Shown here one piece after another: positions 37,619 to 44,766 of a stretch of DNA of 64,000 nt; within the stretch, counting starts at the first letter, position 1; every line of letters starts with the position of its first letter. Source of the stretch: an uncultured Burkholderiales bacterium. GTDB lineage: Bacteria > Pseudomonadota > Gammaproteobacteria > Burkholderiales > Burkholderiaceae_C. The notes below the pieces were generated by a model. The model saw nothing but the letters and a program-made list of their open reading frames with translations. It did no database searches and was not told the origin of the DNA. The stretch is taken from positions 248,001 to 312,000 of the forward strand of contig CAISMH010000017.1 of assembly GCA_903886485.1 (NCBI GenBank), read 5' to 3'. The position numbers were made by a program, and so were the translations under genes.

Positions 37619-37783
37619 AGGAATCGTAATCAGGTATGCGTCAATTGCATGGCATCTGCGTGACATGCATTGTTGCTTGAGCGTTGTGTGGTGGGCTGAT
37701 CGAAGGACCAAACCGGAAAACTCGAGAACTTTCGCAAGAGCTGAAAGCGAGTTGTTTCTCGTCAGAGCGGTCAAGGTTACCGA

Positions 37784-37868
37784 TGGTGCCCGGGGCCGGA
37801 ATCGAACCGGCACGCCTCGCGGCGGGGGATTTTGAGTCCCCTGCGTCTACCAATTTCACCACCCGGGC
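37784..37868 (-). tRNA. tRNA-Leu (anticodon CAA)
   Basis: An 85-nucleotide type II tRNA. The acceptor stem GCCCGGG pairs with CCCGGGC, followed by discriminator A and an encoded CCA. The D-loop has AATTGGTAGAC, the anticodon stem GGGGA/TCCCC surrounds the loop CTCAAAA with anticodon CAA, the long variable arm is present, and the T arm reads GCCGGTTCGAATCCGGC. It decodes UUG leucine codons. It stands alone, on the edge of the accessory region. Confidence 0.97.
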
Positions 37869-37886
37869 ACGGGAGAGAAGACCAAG

Positions 37887-37892
37887 ATTATG
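37887..37892 (-). promoter_or_regulatory. possible -10 box for tRNA-Leu
   Basis: On the minus strand CATAAT (five of six matches to TATAAT) lies about 20 bases before the tRNA 5' end. No convincing -35 box is seen at the right distance. Confidence 0.4.
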
Positions 37893-37920
37893 ACACAAAT
37901 TCGCCACTGTTCTGGGGCGC

Positions 37921-37960
37921 TGCGAAAAACTTGCGTTGCGCTGGTGAGGTCGTTTGTAAA
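37921..37960 (+). repeat. diverged direct repeat, left copy
   Basis: A 40-base stretch matching 41733-41772 in the same orientation with 32 of 40 identities; the best run is CTGGTGAGGTCG. The two copies flank the segment holding the GNAT, unknown secreted protein and amidohydrolase genes. Function unknown. Confidence 0.6.
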
Positions 37961-38080
37961 GATGAGTTCCGTAAACAAACATACGGTTCGTCATACAGAC
38001 AGAAAACCGCCATGAGTGAAGGTTTGTAAAGGTTGTTCTAAAAATGTAATTTTTTTCACAAAAGTTTTAGCATTTGTAGC

Positions 38081-38662
38081 ATGAGTGAACAATTGTCGTG
38101 CCCTACGCTTGCATCGGAAAGAATTGTCATGCAGCCCATTCAATCAGATGATGCTGATAACTTTTTTGAAATGTGGACCACTGAGGGTTTTGATATCAGC
38201 GGTGGCTTCGAAAAACCTACGAGCCTCCAAGCGGTCGTTGACAGCATCGAATACTTTAAGGTTTTGAACACATCAGGTTTTTATCTCAAATGGAGCATTC
38301 GTTTACGTGACACAAACGAATTTTTAGGGGAACTTGAATGTTATCCACTGAAGCCACAAATAAGGCCATGGATTGAATGGGGCGTAGGCTACAGCTTGAA
38401 GAAATCAGCATGGGGCAACGGTTACATGACCGAAGCCTTGAACCGATTTCTACTTTTTGCATTCAAGGAAAAAATAATCATTAGGCTCAAAGCCGACGTT
38501 TTTACAAGCAATCTTCGTTCAATCTCCCTGCTCAATAAAGTTGGCTTTCTTCATGAAGGACTTCAAGCTTCTAAAAACTACTCTAATGGAGAATTTAAAG
38601 ATATGGCGCTGATGGCATACGCTAGAGAACGTTTTATACGTGAACGTAATTTTGAAAACTGA
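38081..38662 (+). CDS. GNAT family N-acetyltransferase (RimJ/RimL-like)
   Basis: 193 residues of GNAT fold with the RimJ/RimL-type N-terminus (ASERIVMQPIQSDDADNFFEMW), the WIEWGVGYSLKKSAWGNGYMTEAL acetyl-CoA loop and the SIRLLNKVGF-like end (SISLLNKVGFLHEGLQ). Members acetylate N-termini of ribosomal proteins, peptides or small molecules such as antibiotics; the substrate is unknown. Its A/T-rich composition and codon use differ strongly from the genes left of tRNA-Leu, suggesting recent transfer. No good ribosome-binding site precedes the ATG. The stop overlaps the next gene. Confidence 0.87.
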   Translation: MSEQLSCPTLASERIVMQPIQSDDADNFFEMWTTEGFDISGGFEKPTSLQAVVDSIEYFKVLNTSGFYLKWSIRLRDTNEFLGELECYPLKPQIRPWIEWGVGYSLKKSAWGNGYMTEALNRFLLFAFKEKIIIRLKADVFTSNLRSISLLNKVGFLHEGLQASKNYSNGEFKDMALMAYARERFIRERNFEN

Positions 38663-39443
38663 TTGCCGCTTAATTTTCTTCAGTCTTTTATGGCTAACGA
38701 TGACAGCATTGCATGGGCAGCCCACATACGAGGCACATCTGCTGTCATTCGCACGACTCAATCAAACTTATGCAACGGAAGAGTACTCTGCTATCAATCG
38801 CCAATTGGCATTTCCCACGACAGAACCCAACTTAGCTCAAAGGACGGATGAGACCAAGGCAACAAAACTGCAAATCCAAGCCCTAAACAACTGGCATAGG
38901 GAATTTGATATTCGGTTACAAAAAATTATTGATGACCAAAAAAAAATAAACCCATCAAACGGATTTGTTTATCAAAATTTTGCTGACAAAGTTGATTCTG
39001 TATATGGCAAATTGAGACGCAAGGAATTGAACTTTGGCAATGCGAATCAAGCATTGATGGCGGCACAAGCAACCTTAGTTTTCGATCCTGAGATCTTGCC
39101 TAAGTCAGCCCCAAAAATCCAAGCAGCTGTTACGCCATCTGTTGCCCAGCCCTTAGAACCCAAAGTACCGTCCACGTCAAATGCAGAACCGGCCAAAAAG
39201 TCTGTTCAGGCTCATAGACCAAAGGTGTCGTCAAATGCTTTGTGCGATCAAAAGCTGGTCGAGCTCGAAGCACTGCGTCTTGAAGAAGAAAATTGGTATG
39301 AGGTTACTGAATCCTTGAATCAAGTGATTAAACAATCAAGTGATCGTGAAATAGCAGAACAAGCTCAAGGCCTTCAATCAAACGCAAGACAAATAAAAAT
39401 TATGGAACTGGCTTCTTTCCTTAGAAAGAATTGCAAGGCTTGA
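38640..39443 (+). CDS. secreted protein of unknown function
   Basis: 267 residues starting at a GTG that overlaps the GNAT gene by 23 bases; a TTG four codons later is possible. A signal-type hydrophobic stretch (CRLIFFSLLWLTMTALHG) is followed by charged helical sequence, a Pro/Ala/Ser linker around residues 155-195 and a C-terminal segment containing two cysteines (LCDQKL and RKNCKA) that could form a disulfide. I do not recognise the family. It is A/T-rich like the GNAT gene and probably cotranscribed with it. Periplasmic or surface location is inferred from the signal. Confidence 0.65.
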   Translation: MNVILKTDCRLIFFSLLWLTMTALHGQPTYEAHLLSFARLNQTYATEEYSAINRQLAFPTTEPNLAQRTDETKATKLQIQALNNWHREFDIRLQKIIDDQKKINPSNGFVYQNFADKVDSVYGKLRRKELNFGNANQALMAAQATLVFDPEILPKSAPKIQAAVTPSVAQPLEPKVPSTSNAEPAKKSVQAHRPKVSSNALCDQKLVELEALRLEEENWYEVTESLNQVIKQSSDREIAEQAQGLQSNARQIKIMELASFLRKNCKA

Positions 39444-39551
39444 GCAGACGCCTGCTGCGATGCTTCAAACAAACAAGCATGACTTGATGCCTTATCAAGA
39501 CGCCCACTTGATGCAAAAAAATGATGACTGCACCCCTAAATGGCGTGGCAC

Positions 39552-41525
39552 TCAAAATGCACACGGACATTCCATGCGCCATGAGCCTGCATCTCCAATG
39601 ATCAAGGGATGCTGGTGACTGTTTTGAGACGACTTCAAAACTTTTCGCATCTCAATTCCAGAACTCTTGTAATAGCGACCATAGTCTTTCATGGGTAGCC
39701 AATCTTGATTGATTGGTGGCGCTGCTTGCGATATGGCTGCATATCCGCCCGAGCCATAGACAACGTTGCCTCCCACCATGGTCAACACGGACTCCAAGTT
39801 TTTGATTTCATCGACTGGCATATTGAAATAGTCAGCGGATAGGAATACCAAATCAGCGAACTTACCTACTTCGAGCGTGCCTTTTTTGGTTTCTTCGTTG
39901 GACATCCATGCGCCGCCCGTTGTGTAAAGGCGCAGGGCCTCTGTGCGGTTCAGCAGGTTGTGATCTCCTTGCAGTTTGGCGCCACCTAATGTTTTACCTG
40001 TGATGAGCCAATGAACGCCGACCCAAGGGTTATAGCTCGTGGCGCGATTTCCGTCGGTACCGGCTGCTAAAGGTATGCCCATTTCTCGAATACGTTGAAT
40101 TGGCGGCGCGTTTGCTGAGACTTGGGGGCCATAACGCCTCAGGAAGGCTTCGCCATCCAATGACATTCGGTTCTGAATGTTGATGCTGCCGCCCAAAGCT
40201 GCCACGCGTTCCAATGTCTGCGGTGACAAAGTTTCGCAATGATCTAGGCCCCAACGTAAACCAGTGAGCGGTACCTCTTGGTGCACTTTTTCAAGCACAC
40301 CCAATATGCGTTGGGCCGTCTCATCAAAACTGGCGTGCATGCGAAATGGCCAACGTTTATCCGACAAGAATTTTCCAACGGCAGTGAGTTGGCTTTCCAT
40401 CACCGCCGGAATCGTGGGTGGCGCTTTGTCAAAGTTTGTGACGTCACCTGCAGCCCAAACAATGTATTCACCTGCACCCAACATCCGGAAATAGTCATCT
40501 CCCTCACCAACGTTGACCATCTTGCTCCACGCTTGGTAGTTGTCTATCTCTTTACCGCCTGCTTGTGCGAACAACTCATAGCCAATACGCATGGTCATCT
40601 TTTGATCGCGAGCCAATTGGGCAATCGCAGCATAGTTGTCCGGATAGTTTTGCCCCCCGCCACCCGCGTCAATCACGCTGGTCAATCCCAAGCGGTTGTT
40701 TTCACGCATGAAATGCTGCGTGGACAAGATCTGATCGTTTTGCGATAACCGTGGAATCTTGAGCCAAGTACTTACCAAAGCTGGCAAGCCAACGGTTGCA
40801 ATCAGTAAACCGGTTGGATTGCCTGCACCATCACGTTCTATCTGACCACCAAATGGGTTGGGCGTGTCTTTGTTCCATCCCAGTACGCGCAATCCTGCGC
40901 GATTGATCCACGCACGGTCATACAAATGCATGATCATGGCGGGCGTATCGCCGGTTGCTGCGTTGATTTCAGCCAAAGTGGGGAAACGCTTCTCATCAAA
41001 TTGGGCCCAAGTCCACCCGCCAATGACTTGTACCCAATGGGGTGAGGGCGTGCGTTGCGCTTGAATTCGTAAGATTTCGAGACCGTGGCTGAGGGACGAT
41101 AAACCATCCCAACGAACCTCCATGGAGTAAGTCAATCCCCCGCGGATAAAGTGCGTGTGAGCATCGTTTAAGCCAGGAACTATCGTGCGTTTTTGGGCAT
41201 CAATGATGCGGGTGTTGGGCGTTCGATGGCGCATCACCTCGTCTTCATTCCCAATGGCCAAGATTTTTCCACCAGTAATCGCCAATGCTGATGCGTTGGG
41301 TTGTTTGGGGTTGAGCGTGGCAATGTTGCCGTTGATCACAATTGTCTCGGCTGTGGGAGTAGGTGCGAATAAAGTCGCGCAACCGCTGATGGATGACAGG
41401 CTCGTCACTGCCATGCTGCCGCCAACTAAGTCACGTAAAAATTGACGTCGTCCGAAATAGCTTTGCGCGTTTTCTGAGGGAGTTTGGCAGCTGAGTTCGG
41501 TACAGTTGGATTGCAGGCAAATCAT
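39552..41525 (-). CDS. Tat-exported lipoprotein amidohydrolase (YtcJ-like)
   Basis: 657 residues. The N-terminus has a twin-arginine motif (GRRQFLRDL), a weakly hydrophobic stretch and a lipobox-like SISGC, so the enzyme is probably exported folded and lipid-anchored. The body is an amidohydrolase of the YtcJ/Amidohydro_3 type, with the metal-binding HTH in LNDAHTHFIRGG, WGLDHCETL and the late Asp in LAAGTDGNRA. A strong AGGAGG ribosome-binding site lies five bases from the ATG. Substrates of this subfamily are mostly unknown (N-substituted formamides, amides, imides). The gene stands alone, converging on the unknown secreted protein gene. Confidence 0.87.
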   Translation of the reverse strand: MICLQSNCTELSCQTPSENAQSYFGRRQFLRDLVGGSMAVTSLSSISGCATLFAPTPTAETIVINGNIATLNPKQPNASALAITGGKILAIGNEDEVMRHRTPNTRIIDAQKRTIVPGLNDAHTHFIRGGLTYSMEVRWDGLSSLSHGLEILRIQAQRTPSPHWVQVIGGWTWAQFDEKRFPTLAEINAATGDTPAMIMHLYDRAWINRAGLRVLGWNKDTPNPFGGQIERDGAGNPTGLLIATVGLPALVSTWLKIPRLSQNDQILSTQHFMRENNRLGLTSVIDAGGGGQNYPDNYAAIAQLARDQKMTMRIGYELFAQAGGKEIDNYQAWSKMVNVGEGDDYFRMLGAGEYIVWAAGDVTNFDKAPPTIPAVMESQLTAVGKFLSDKRWPFRMHASFDETAQRILGVLEKVHQEVPLTGLRWGLDHCETLSPQTLERVAALGGSINIQNRMSLDGEAFLRRYGPQVSANAPPIQRIREMGIPLAAGTDGNRATSYNPWVGVHWLITGKTLGGAKLQGDHNLLNRTEALRLYTTGGAWMSNEETKKGTLEVGKFADLVFLSADYFNMPVDEIKNLESVLTMVGGNVVYGSGGYAAISQAAPPINQDWLPMKDYGRYYKSSGIEMRKVLKSSQNSHQHPLIIGDAGSWRMECPCAF

Positions 41526-42032
41526 GTTTTCCTCCTAAGTGGCCGATCATTGCTGCCGACTTCTGTATGTAGCTGACACGTTCGTGACATCCTAGGGTAT
41601 GTTCATACACAATGCGCTTCACGAAAGAAAAAGCGCTATGGCTAAGGGTGTGGGCTTTTGCCAGTCGAATGCCACTAGTCCGGCAGCTTGCGTGACGTGG
41701 TCAGTTGCAGAGTGGATGCAGGAGTTGGTTGCTTCGTAAAACTTGCATCTTGCTGGTGAGGTCGCTTGTGAAAAAGGCAAGGGCGGGGGTTTAGACAACA
41801 CGCGGTTTTGATTTAGCCAACTTTGGTTCAAATAGCAAGGGACTCAGGTCATGGCAAAGTGTTTAAAAAAATAGTCCAGAAGTGCGTCAGCACATCGGAT
41901 GGCACTCTCACTCAGGGTTGCGCAGTTCGTGTCGATACCTATTCTGTAGCAATGAGCATCTTTCTGTCATTTTGCAAACCTAGAATCTGGATTCATTGCA
42001 CATTTTTTTAAGCACCATATTCGATTGGCAAC
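41526..42032. other. 507-base intergenic region, no gene seen
   Basis: This stretch separates divergent genes and must contain the promoters of the amidohydrolase and the repeat protein. It includes the right copy of the 40-base direct repeat and several A/T-rich tracts, one being the T run just before the repeat-protein start. The short open frames here have no recognisable product or ribosome-binding site. I see no RNA gene. Confidence 0.6.
41733..41772 (+). repeat. diverged direct repeat, right copy
   Basis: Matches 37921-37960 in 32 of 40 positions, same orientation. It lies in the long intergenic region upstream of the repeat-protein gene. Confidence 0.6.
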
Positions 42033-43670
42033 ATGAGTAACGAAGAGTTTTCAGGCATCGTGAGAAGCGGCTCAGCGCATAGCGTGAGTGTGTCTGAACG
42101 CACGGGTAACGCCAAAACTCCCAAGAACATCGTTCGCTCAGATGCAGAAGAAACAGAAGCTAGAAAGATTGCATTTGAAAAAAAGCAAGCGGCTTTGAAC
42201 GAAGCCAAGCAAGCATTGGCAGCGGCTCTGGACCAACACGTTGAAAACGTCGCTGGTGATGTTGCGGCAAAGCCCAACATTCAAAACGTAGATGCAAGCG
42301 CCCTCGAGGTGAACAAGCAAAAACTTGCGGCTTCTGATGCTGCCAGTAAGGCCAACATACAAGGTGTCAAAACAGACAACCTCGCTGCCAATCTGCAATC
42401 CGTTGGCACCGATAAGGTGGCCGCCAACCGACAAAATATTCCACAGGGCAAGGGCATTGCACCGAATGTGCAGGGCGTAGGTGTAGATTCAATTGCCGCA
42501 AATAAACAAAATGTTGGCGCTGGCAATATTGCCGCGAACAAACAAGAGGTCGCCAACGGCAAAGGTATTGCAACCAATCTTCAGGGCGTGGGTACTGAGG
42601 CCATCTCCGCCAATAACCAACATGTTGGCGGTGGCAACGTGGCAGCCAATCGACAAGGAGTTGGCCTCGACAACCTCAGTGACAACACTCAAAACGTCGG
42701 TCAAGCAAACATAGCGGCCAATTTGCAGAGCATAGGACACGACAACATTGCAGCCAACATGCAAGACCTCGCGACCGGTAAAGCAATCACCGATAACGTT
42801 CAAGGCATCCCAAATGAAGGCATCGTCAAGAATAACCAAGCCTTAAAAACAGACCACATTGATCCCAACGTCCAAGGCGTCGGCAAAGAAAATATCGCCA
42901 GCAACAAGCAAGAGATTGAGATCTCCAGCATGGCCGCAAACAATCAAGATGTGGGGCAAGGCAACATTGCAGGCAATACACAAGAGGTGCCCAACGGTAA
43001 GGGCATCGCTGCGAATGTTCAAGAAATCCCCGTGGATGGGATCGGTGCCAACCAACAAGCCGTTCCTCATTCGCCGGCGGCTCCCAACCACCAAGCTTTA
43101 CCGGACGACAAAGCTGGACCTAACAATCAGGCCGTGCCTTCGCCGAAGGCAGATGACAACCGACAACCCATCTTGAATGCTGCACCTGCTGGGAATGACG
43201 CCAAAGTCGCTAAGCTGGGTACGGATAACAACAATCAAGGGGTCGATGAGCAATCGCTAGACACCAACCGTCAGCCTGTTGAGCATCCAGTTGCTGCGTT
43301 GAATAGGCAAGGCGCTCCAGAAGATGGCCCTGCAGGAATCAACAGGCAGCCAACGGATAACAAAAAGCTTGAAGATCACTTTGAAGTTGTGTCGTCAGAA
43401 AAGATTGAACGGTCAACGGTGGACTTTGGCGGTTCAGTTGTGCAAAGCAGCTCTGCCTCTGCGTCGGCACTCGCTGGGACTGTCAAAAAGCAAGGGGGCA
43501 TGGCGGCTGCCAAGGTTCAACCCAAGCCACCCTCGTTGAGCGCGCAACAAACAGCCAAACTCAAGCACGACAAGTTCGTTGAAGAATTCCATGGCCGATT
43601 GGCAGGAATCAAACACGATGTTGACTCGTTGAACCAAAAGCTGGACAACTTCGAGAACAAACAAGGCTAA
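42033..43670 (+). CDS. 545-residue protein of tandem N-x-Q repeats, unknown function
   Basis: I do not recognise this protein. No signal peptide or membrane helix is visible. Residues 1-80 are charged and probably helical (EARKIAFEKKQAALNEAKQ). Residues 82 to about 448 consist of 29 units that each start N-x-Q. Most are 12 residues, with consensus N-x-Q-x-[VIL]-x4-[ILV]-A-A; units 5, 8, 14 and 20 have 13 residues with a GK insertion. The repeats degenerate towards the end, becoming rich in Pro and Asp. The last 95 residues hold a Ser/Ala-rich linker, a KVQPKPPSLS stretch and a coiled-coil-like tail (LAGIKHDVDSLNQKLDNF). A 12-residue period would suit a beta-solenoid, but that is inference. 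It stands alone downstream of a long intergenic region. Confidence 0.8.
   Translation: MSNEEFSGIVRSGSAHSVSVSERTGNAKTPKNIVRSDAEETEARKIAFEKKQAALNEAKQALAAALDQHVENVAGDVAAKPNIQNVDASALEVNKQKLAASDAASKANIQGVKTDNLAANLQSVGTDKVAANRQNIPQGKGIAPNVQGVGVDSIAANKQNVGAGNIAANKQEVANGKGIATNLQGVGTEAISANNQHVGGGNVAANRQGVGLDNLSDNTQNVGQANIAANLQSIGHDNIAANMQDLATGKAITDNVQGIPNEGIVKNNQALKTDHIDPNVQGVGKENIASNKQEIEISSMAANNQDVGQGNIAGNTQEVPNGKGIAANVQEIPVDGIGANQQAVPHSPAAPNHQALPDDKAGPNNQAVPSPKADDNRQPILNAAPAGNDAKVAKLGTDNNNQGVDEQSLDTNRQPVEHPVAALNRQGAPEDGPAGINRQPTDNKKLEDHFEVVSSEKIERSTVDFGGSVVQSSSASASALAGTVKKQGGMAAAKVQPKPPSLSAQQTAKLKHDKFVEEFHGRLAGIKHDVDSLNQKLDNFENKQG
42276..43376 (+). repeat. array of 29 coding N-x-Q repeats (36- and 39-base period)
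   Basis: Tandem units encoding NxQ-starting 12- or 13-residue repeats, with one 24-residue spacer after unit 25. DNA copies are diverged although the amino-acid pattern is kept, which points to selection on the protein and not a recent expansion. Units 1-21 are regular; from unit 22 on the hydrophobic position is often lost. Confidence 0.85.
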
Positions 43671-43750
43671 AAGAGAATCCGCGAACGTCGAACACGGTTA
43701 AAGCTTGCAGTGTGAAAGCTAGAATCGATTGACAAAAATGGAGTTAACTT

Positions 43751-44155
43751 GTGATGAATCAATTGAACGCGTGGGTTTTGGTTATCGGTCGAATCATGAT
43801 GGCCGTCATTTTTGTGGCAGCCGGTGCTGGTAAGTTGGCTAACTTTGAAGCAACCCAAGGTTATATGCAATCCATGGGTGTTCCAGGGGTACTTCTGCCA
43901 CTCGTCGTTTTGACGGAGCTGGGTGGTGGCTTATCGATTCTTTTGGGTTACAAGGTTCGAATCACCTCACTTCTTTTGGCAGGTTTTTGTCTTGTCAGCG
44001 GAGCGATTTTTCATCACAACTTTGCAGACCAAGCGCAAGTGATCATGTTCATGAAAAACTTAGCGATGGCCGGTGGATTCTTGATGTTTTTCGTTTCGGG
44101 GGCTGGTCCAATCAGTTTGGATGCCAAGTTAGCGCAAGTTCCGAATGACGTCTAA
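43751..44155 (+). CDS. DoxX family membrane protein
   Basis: 134 residues with four hydrophobic helices and the DoxX features: GRIMMAVIFVAAGAGKLANF near the start and VVLTELGGGLSILLG in the middle, plus FHHNF. DoxX-like proteins are small quinone-associated or thiol-stress membrane proteins of mostly unknown role. GTG at 43751 lies seven bases after GGAG and ATG at 43754 follows directly; either could start translation. It is probably monocistronic, ending in two hairpins. Confidence 0.87.
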   Translation: MMNQLNAWVLVIGRIMMAVIFVAAGAGKLANFEATQGYMQSMGVPGVLLPLVVLTELGGGLSILLGYKVRITSLLLAGFCLVSGAIFHHNFADQAQVIMFMKNLAMAGGFLMFFVSGAGPISLDAKLAQVPNDV

Positions 44156-44161
44156 TCATGT

Positions 44162-44209
44162 GCCTGCGTGTTCGTCACACACGCAGGCGCGAAGCCATCG
44201 TTAGCTTCG
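44162..44209 (+). other. two consecutive hairpins after the DoxX gene
   Basis: A perfect ten-base-pair stem (44162-44171 with 44179-44188, loop of seven) is followed at once by a six-base-pair stem (CGAAGC 44190-44195 with GCTTCG 44204-44209). A weak T-containing tail follows the second. It may end doxX transcription or protect the mRNA 3' end; it is not a textbook terminator. Confidence 0.5.
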
Positions 44210-44309
44210 TTTGACTTCATTTCATGGGTCTCGCCGAGGCCAACCCACCATCAGGCACTTTCATCAGAAGGCCTCGTCTTCGCGCAGTGCGATTCACACA
44301 GGATAAATC

Positions 44310-44684
44310 ATGGCAATCAAAACTCAATCCATCCTATGGTTAGACGATGTTCAAGCGCATGACTATCCAGCGGCCGAATCCTATTTACGTTTGATTTACG
44401 ACGAGAAGCGCGTAAAAGTGATCGTTAAAAAATTGCGTAAAGCAGCCATCGTTGAATTCAAAGCCAAAGATATTTTTAGAGCCTCCTCTCTGTCTTTGCT
44501 TGGTGTGAGTAACTCCCATGTGGCTAAAGACAGCAAAAAAATTGCCAAGGCAACAGCACTTTCACCGCTTCTGCTGGTGCGAGATTCAAGTTTGGGCAAG
44601 GTGATCATTGCTGACGGTTACCACCGCATGTGTGCGATTTACCAAGTGAGTGAAGATGCTTTGATTCGTTGCAAAATTGTTTGA
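44310..44684 (+). CDS. ParB/sulfiredoxin-like small protein of unknown function
   Basis: 124 residues, no signal peptide. The C-terminal half has the ParB-N/sulfiredoxin-type pattern: SPLLLVRDSSLGKVIIADGYHRMCAIY, where a DGYHR motif follows a short strand pair. In that superfamily the motif binds nucleotide (CTPase or ATPase). There is no ParB DNA-binding HTH and no ParA next door, so a partition role is unlikely. A good AGGA site precedes the ATG. I know similar orphan proteins in Burkholderiales, but no function. Confidence 0.7.
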   Translation: MAIKTQSILWLDDVQAHDYPAAESYLRLIYDEKRVKVIVKKLRKAAIVEFKAKDIFRASSLSLLGVSNSHVAKDSKKIAKATALSPLLLVRDSSLGKVIIADGYHRMCAIYQVSEDALIRCKIV

Positions 44685-44766
44685 CTGGCCGCGTTTGACA
44701 AGCCATGGCGTCAATCGCTTGAGTTTCATGAGTTTGTCAACATTGATCAGGTGTTAGTCAGGTCAA

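Noticed and set aside
37784..37868. tRNA-Leu as integration (att) site of the accessory segment
   Set aside because: The accessory genes lie on the 5' side of the tRNA, no duplicated tRNA 3' end is found on the right, and there is no integrase.
41823..42011. 62-codon open frame in the 507-base intergenic region
   Set aside because: No ribosome-binding site, no recognisable product, and it lies where the promoter of the repeat-protein gene should be.
42276..43376. Regular repeat array that could be taken for a CRISPR array
   Set aside because: The repeats are contiguous coding units without unique spacers, in one intact open frame with diverged DNA, and no cas genes are nearby.
42033..43670. 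Ice-binding or antifreeze solenoid interpretation of the N-x-Q repeats
   Set aside because: The 12-residue period resembles some beta-solenoid antifreeze proteins, but the T-x-T pattern is absent and there is no export signal.
44162..44209. Double hairpin after doxX as a strong rho-independent terminator
   Set aside because: Stems are good but there is no continuous T run; kept as an unspecified hairpin feature.
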